64,000 nucleotides of DNA, from positions 77,287 through 141,286 of the forward strand of contig JBFXEW010000008.1 in assembly GCA_050179685.1 (NCBI GenBank), read 5' to 3'. The DNA is from GWE2-40-63 sp050179685 (GTDB lineage: Bacteria > Bacteroidota > Bacteroidia > Bacteroidales > SZUA-534). The notes under the pieces are model-generated. The model was not told where the DNA came from. It saw only the letters and a program-made list of their open reading frames with translations, and did not search any database. This document shows positions 61,008-64,000 of the stretch, in pieces; within the stretch, counting starts at the first letter, position 1, and every line of letters begins with the position of its first letter. Both the position numbers and the translations under genes were made by a program.

Positions 61008-62642
61008 TTAGTTTGATAATGTTAACTTCGGAGTTAGTTCCGAATGTTTTTCTAACTCTTCATCAACAATATCATCAATAAAATTAATTAAATCGTTTCG
61101 GCTATATTCATTGGGAAATGATTTGCCATTTAACAGAATTTCAGGAGTAAAATTTAAATTGTTTTGTTCACACCATTTACGCTGAGTTACTAACTGTTCA
61201 AAATATACTTCAACCTCTGGTGTTGCCCATTCTTTTAACCATTTGGGCAAATCATTTCCCATATATACATCATTGAGTGCTTTTAAAAAGATTCTCTCTT
61301 CCCGATTATGGTAAATAATTAATAAACTCAATGCAATTCTTGTGTCAATTGCATTTTTATCATTCACGTTAACATTAAACCGAATATCAATCTGAACATT
61401 TTCATTTTTCTTTAACAAGATTTCTTCCAAAACTTTATGAGCTTCTTTGCAATGTCCACACAATGGATTTGTGATAAAAGTTATTTTAAGTAGTGCTGCT
61501 TTACTTTTATTTCCCAGTAAAACAGCATTTGTACCTTTTATTTTAGTATCAATACTAATCTTCTGATTTAGTAAAGAATTAAATAAACTGAAGTTATTCT
61601 TAAACCTATGATGCTCAACTTTAAGTTTATAATATTCAGGCTGCAGTTTTAACTTTGAATAAATAAAAAACCATAAAGCCGAAATTGTTATAAAAGTTTG
61701 AACAACAGCTACACTACTTATAATATCGACAGACAAACTAAAAGATGAAGCCGGGAAAATAAAAATACTCAAAACTTGTAGCCATAATACAACAAGAATA
61801 CTTAAGCAAAGCGGGCACCATTTTTTAACAACAAAGTATTGATACGATACTGAATATAAAGTAAATGGTATAGCCAATAAAGAAAGTGCAATAATTAAAG
61901 TATAATTTGAATTAGTAATATATATGTGTAATATCCATGATAAAATTACTGAAGCAAAATATATAATACCAACATCGCTAAATTTAATATTACCAAAAAG
62001 TTTTCCACCATTTGAATTCAATACATCATCACAACTTGTTTTTTTATTATCACCTGCACAAAACTTGTCCAGAATTTTGGATTTTCCACCTAATTCATGT
62101 TGTACAATCAGTATACTAATCGACAGTCCGATTAGCGAACAAATAAAATGCAACGACTGAAAAAGATTTGGTTGTTTAATAAAAAACAAAGTCAAAAAAC
62201 CTAAAACAGAAAGGTAAATTAATGCTTGGCCAATAAAGTTCTTATCTTTTTTTGTCAATTTTATATTATCACTTTTTTCAATAGCAACCATTTTACCAGA
62301 CCAAATCCTAAAAAATTCTTGGGACGAAATCTGTTCTTTATATTTTTTATCATAAATTAATTCAATATGATTCTGGTTCTTAATTACTAAAACAAAATAC
62401 TCCTTTTGCTTCTTAGTAATATGTGCTATATATGAATCAGGTATCTTAGATAAAGTCTCACTATCTCTTGGTACTTCAATAGCCAGATTTTCAATATTAA
62501 AATGACTTAAAACTCCAGTAATAGAATGCATACTTGGGTAGGTGGGATGACTATATAACTGAAATTCAAACTCATTTTTATCAATGCTTATGTTATTCAA
62601 TTTTAAATATTCCAACAATATAAAAACCAGAGAATCTTTCAT
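61008..62642 (-). CDS. VKOR-thioredoxin fusion with a C39-like N-terminal domain
   Basis: A 544-residue membrane protein that should make disulfide bonds in secreted peptides. Residues 1-120 resemble a C39 peptidase domain without the catalytic cysteine (SHPTYPSMHSITGVLSHFNI, YIAHITKKQKEYFVLVIK), perhaps binding a leader. Residues about 135-325 are a VKOR domain of about five helices, with Cys195, Cys204 and the redox pair Cys276-x-x-Cys279 (KKWCPLC). Residues about 380-530 are a thioredoxin/DsbA-like domain with Cys395-x-x-Cys398 (NPLCGHCKEAH). It lies directly upstream of the two four-cysteine peptide genes. Codon choice is much more AT-rich than in the rest of the window. Confidence 0.9.
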   Translation of the reverse strand: MKDSLVFILLEYLKLNNISIDKNEFEFQLYSHPTYPSMHSITGVLSHFNIENLAIEVPRDSETLSKIPDSYIAHITKKQKEYFVLVIKNQNHIELIYDKKYKEQISSQEFFRIWSGKMVAIEKSDNIKLTKKDKNFIGQALIYLSVLGFLTLFFIKQPNLFQSLHFICSLIGLSISILIVQHELGGKSKILDKFCAGDNKKTSCDDVLNSNGGKLFGNIKFSDVGIIYFASVILSWILHIYITNSNYTLIIALSLLAIPFTLYSVSYQYFVVKKWCPLCLSILVVLWLQVLSIFIFPASSFSLSVDIISSVAVVQTFITISALWFFIYSKLKLQPEYYKLKVEHHRFKNNFSLFNSLLNQKISIDTKIKGTNAVLLGNKSKAALLKITFITNPLCGHCKEAHKVLEEILLKKNENVQIDIRFNVNVNDKNAIDTRIALSLLIIYHNREERIFLKALNDVYMGNDLPKWLKEWATPEVEVYFEQLVTQRKWCEQNNLNFTPEILLNGKSFPNEYSRNDLINFIDDIVDEELEKHSELTPKLTLSN

Positions 62643-62653
62643 ATGTAGTTTTA

Positions 62654-62779
62654 TTATATCCAGAAAAAAGTTTTACTATATGGAGTTTGATGAGCTCGAT
62701 CTTCATAACTACCAGTATTTACCAATTGCAAAAACTGGCAGGCAATGTCTAATTGTTTTAGTTCAGTCATATTTTTCAT
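62654..62779 (-). CDS. Possible small ORF upstream of the VKOR fusion
   Basis: A 41-codon frame starting MKNMTELKQLDIACQFLQLV and ending SKTFFWI. Its stop lies 12 bases before the VKOR-fusion start. It has no GG site, so it is not a third precursor of the same kind. It may be a real small protein, a leader, or chance. The rest of the 417-base gap (62643-63059) shows nothing else. Confidence 0.25.
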   Translation of the reverse strand: MKNMTELKQLDIACQFLQLVNTGSYEDRAHQTPYSKTFFWI

Positions 62780-63059
62780 TGTTATTGGACAGTCTCTATT
62801 ATTAATTCCAAAAACGCAAAAACATAATCGCTGATTTTTATGGATTATTACTTAACCAAATTTTAAATACCTCTTTTACATAGCATTACAAGACTAAAAA
62901 AAATTAAAAATTTTTTGATGAGTTTTAATTTATGTTAAGCAGATGTGGATTTTGAACTGATTATTTCCAAAAAACTTTAAGTTATGAAGTTGTTTATAGA
63001 AGAGGTGTATTTAATATCTTATTCATTGATTTATCATAAACGCCTGATTAAATCAAAAA

Positions 63060-63878
63060 TTAAAAAATGTAATCAAATTCAATATTATATTTTTTATCAA
63101 TCGCTGTTTTTTTCTTTTCCACTTCAAATGAGCACAAACCTATTTTATATCTATCTGCATTAACTCTTTTTATATCTTTAGATATCGGATCAACCAGATT
63201 AAATTCATAATCAGGCAAAACTGGTTTTTTGAAATTGATATCTTTTTTTATCCGATCGTAATTTTTATTTTCTGCAAATTTCTTTTGGAACTCATAAATA
63301 TAGGCAAAGAAAAAGGGATGTAAATAACCATCTATAAGGGCTTTTTCGAGTTCTTTCTCCAAACTGGAAAATGACAATTGATAATGTAATAAGGTTGTAA
63401 TAACCATGTTGTTCTCATAGCTACATGTCCAGGAGGAAAAATCCCCCATTTCCTTAACCCCTATCATTTTTTCTCCCGGAAAGTGTCCTTTTTCTTTTAT
63501 AATTTTAACAATATTATTATAATTTCTTTCCACAATAGCTATAATACTATCAGTTCCTCTGGAGGCCTCTTCGCATTCATGTCTGGCCCTAAAGTCATTA
63601 CGCAAAACAGAATCAATTGAATGAAAATAAAATTTTCTATAATCAGGATAATTTGCCTCAAGGTTAGCCCACTTTTCTGTTTTAATAAACTCTTTTAAAA
63701 CTGGCTTTTGTTCAATACAATGTAATTCAGCTCCTTTTTTAAAAGCCAATTCAATTAACTGCACCGTATAATCATAATTATTATTTAATGCTGTAATTTG
63801 CAAGGCAATAGAAAGTTCACGCATAAAAGGTGGATCGTATTTATTAAATAGTTTTACAATAGAGTCTTCAGCCTGCAA
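63060..63878 (-). CDS. Hypothetical protein, 5' end cut by an IS21-like end
   Basis: The frame spans 272 codons and then runs on into the repeats of the IS end, so the true start is lost; the TTG at 63878 is not a credible start. Middle region features are DSIIAIVERNYNNIVKIIKE, GHFPGEKMIGVKEMG and LLHYQLSFSSLEKELEKALI, then GYLHPFFFAYIYEFQKKFAE, which resemble weakly the DUF6624-type proteins. It is rich in Lys/Asn/Ile and shares the AT-rich composition of the peptide locus. Its job in that locus, if any, is unknown. Possibly a non-functional remnant. Confidence 0.5.
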   Translation of the reverse strand: MQAEDSIVKLFNKYDPPFMRELSIALQITALNNNYDYTVQLIELAFKKGAELHCIEQKPVLKEFIKTEKWANLEANYPDYRKFYFHSIDSVLRNDFRARHECEEASRGTDSIIAIVERNYNNIVKIIKEKGHFPGEKMIGVKEMGDFSSWTCSYENNMVITTLLHYQLSFSSLEKELEKALIDGYLHPFFFAYIYEFQKKFAENKNYDRIKKDINFKKPVLPDYEFNLVDPISKDIKRVNADRYKIGLCSFEVEKKKTAIDKKYNIEFDYIF

Positions 63879-63880
63879 AA

Positions 63881-64000
63881 TCCGGTGAAAGTGACCACCC
63901 CAAACCGGGACAAACTGACCAGGGCTACCGGATGAAAGTGACCACCTGATTCCGGACGAAAGTGACCAGGCTCACCGGAGCAAACTGACCACCCAAAAAA
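63881..64000. mobile_element. IS21-like element end with multiple terminal repeats
   Basis: Five direct repeats of 23-24 bases begin at 63882, 63905, 63928, 63952 and 63975 with the consensus CCGGNNNAAANTGACCA. Such repeated TGGTCANTTT/CCGG units at the ends are a mark of IS21-family elements in Bacteroidota as I know them; the element body would lie beyond the right edge. It interrupts the gene at 63060-63878. Confidence 0.65.

Noticed and set aside
1..64000. tRNA, rRNA, tmRNA or replication origin
   Set aside because: No cloverleaf with T-loop signature, no rRNA stretch and no DnaA-box cluster was recognised by eye.

Overview
The window looks like a chromosome segment of a Bacteroidota bacterium, most likely an anaerobic or facultative member of the Bacteroidales/Marinilabiliales. 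This placement is inferred from gene content and control signals. It has a TonB-dependent receptor with a CarboxypepD_reg-like leader domain, a DUF3078 protein, a type IX secretion C-terminal signal, an S46 dipeptidyl peptidase, an ECF sigma factor paired with a membrane/barrel protein, and Bacteroidota-type promoters (TTTG, about 20 bases, TAnnTTTG). No tRNA, rRNA or CRISPR array was seen.

Layout. 1-3.3 kb: the end of a thioredoxin-like gene, a FlK-type thioesterase and a tryptophanase whose leader holds a short reading frame and an attenuator-like hairpin. 3.4-13.1 kb: envelope proteins, a serine hydrolase, a PHP-like hydrolase and a TPR histidine kinase, separated by long repetitive non-coding tracts. 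13.2-21 kb: a TonB receptor, the compact run DUF2520 / kdsC / UbiA-family prenyltransferase / maf, and a DPP11-type peptidase. 21.2-27.2 kb: a hybrid histidine kinase and a three-gene NADH-linked [FeFe]-hydrogenase operon. 27.3-46.3 kb: mostly housekeeping and envelope genes (T9SS-exported nuclease-like protein, sigma/anti-sigma-like pair, Na+ symporter, recR, MATE pump, cyclophilin, trhO, dus, LVIVD lipoprotein, dicarboxylate/amino-acid symporter). 46.8-54.7 kb: a 7TMR-DISM/GAF sensor, a HigBA-like toxin-antitoxin pair with a readable promoter/operator, beta-carbonic anhydrase, exported MsrA, nadD, gmk and yicC.

55.8-63.9 kb is the most unusual part: an AT-rich minus-strand locus for small secreted peptides. 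It carries two short precursor genes (55 and 58 codons) with near-identical GG leaders and four-cysteine cores, a C39-peptidase ABC exporter and its HlyD partner, a membrane VKOR-thioredoxin disulfide oxidase, and a frameshifted remnant of a SPASM-domain peptide maturase. A GxxExxY gene bounded by inverted repeats sits between exporter and adaptor, and an IS21-like end cuts into the last gene. I infer that the exporter removes the leader at GG while VKOR-Trx oxidises the four cysteines, and that an older radical-SAM modification step has been lost.

Several dispersed repeat families fill the intergenic regions: a 200-230 bp double-hairpin element (three full copies with stem-preserving substitutions), a 175-178 bp element with terminal inverted repeats (three copies), a REP-like 158 bp element placed directly after two terminators, a roughly 42-bp tandem array, a 21-bp tandem array and ACTGGTT-type heptamer satellites.
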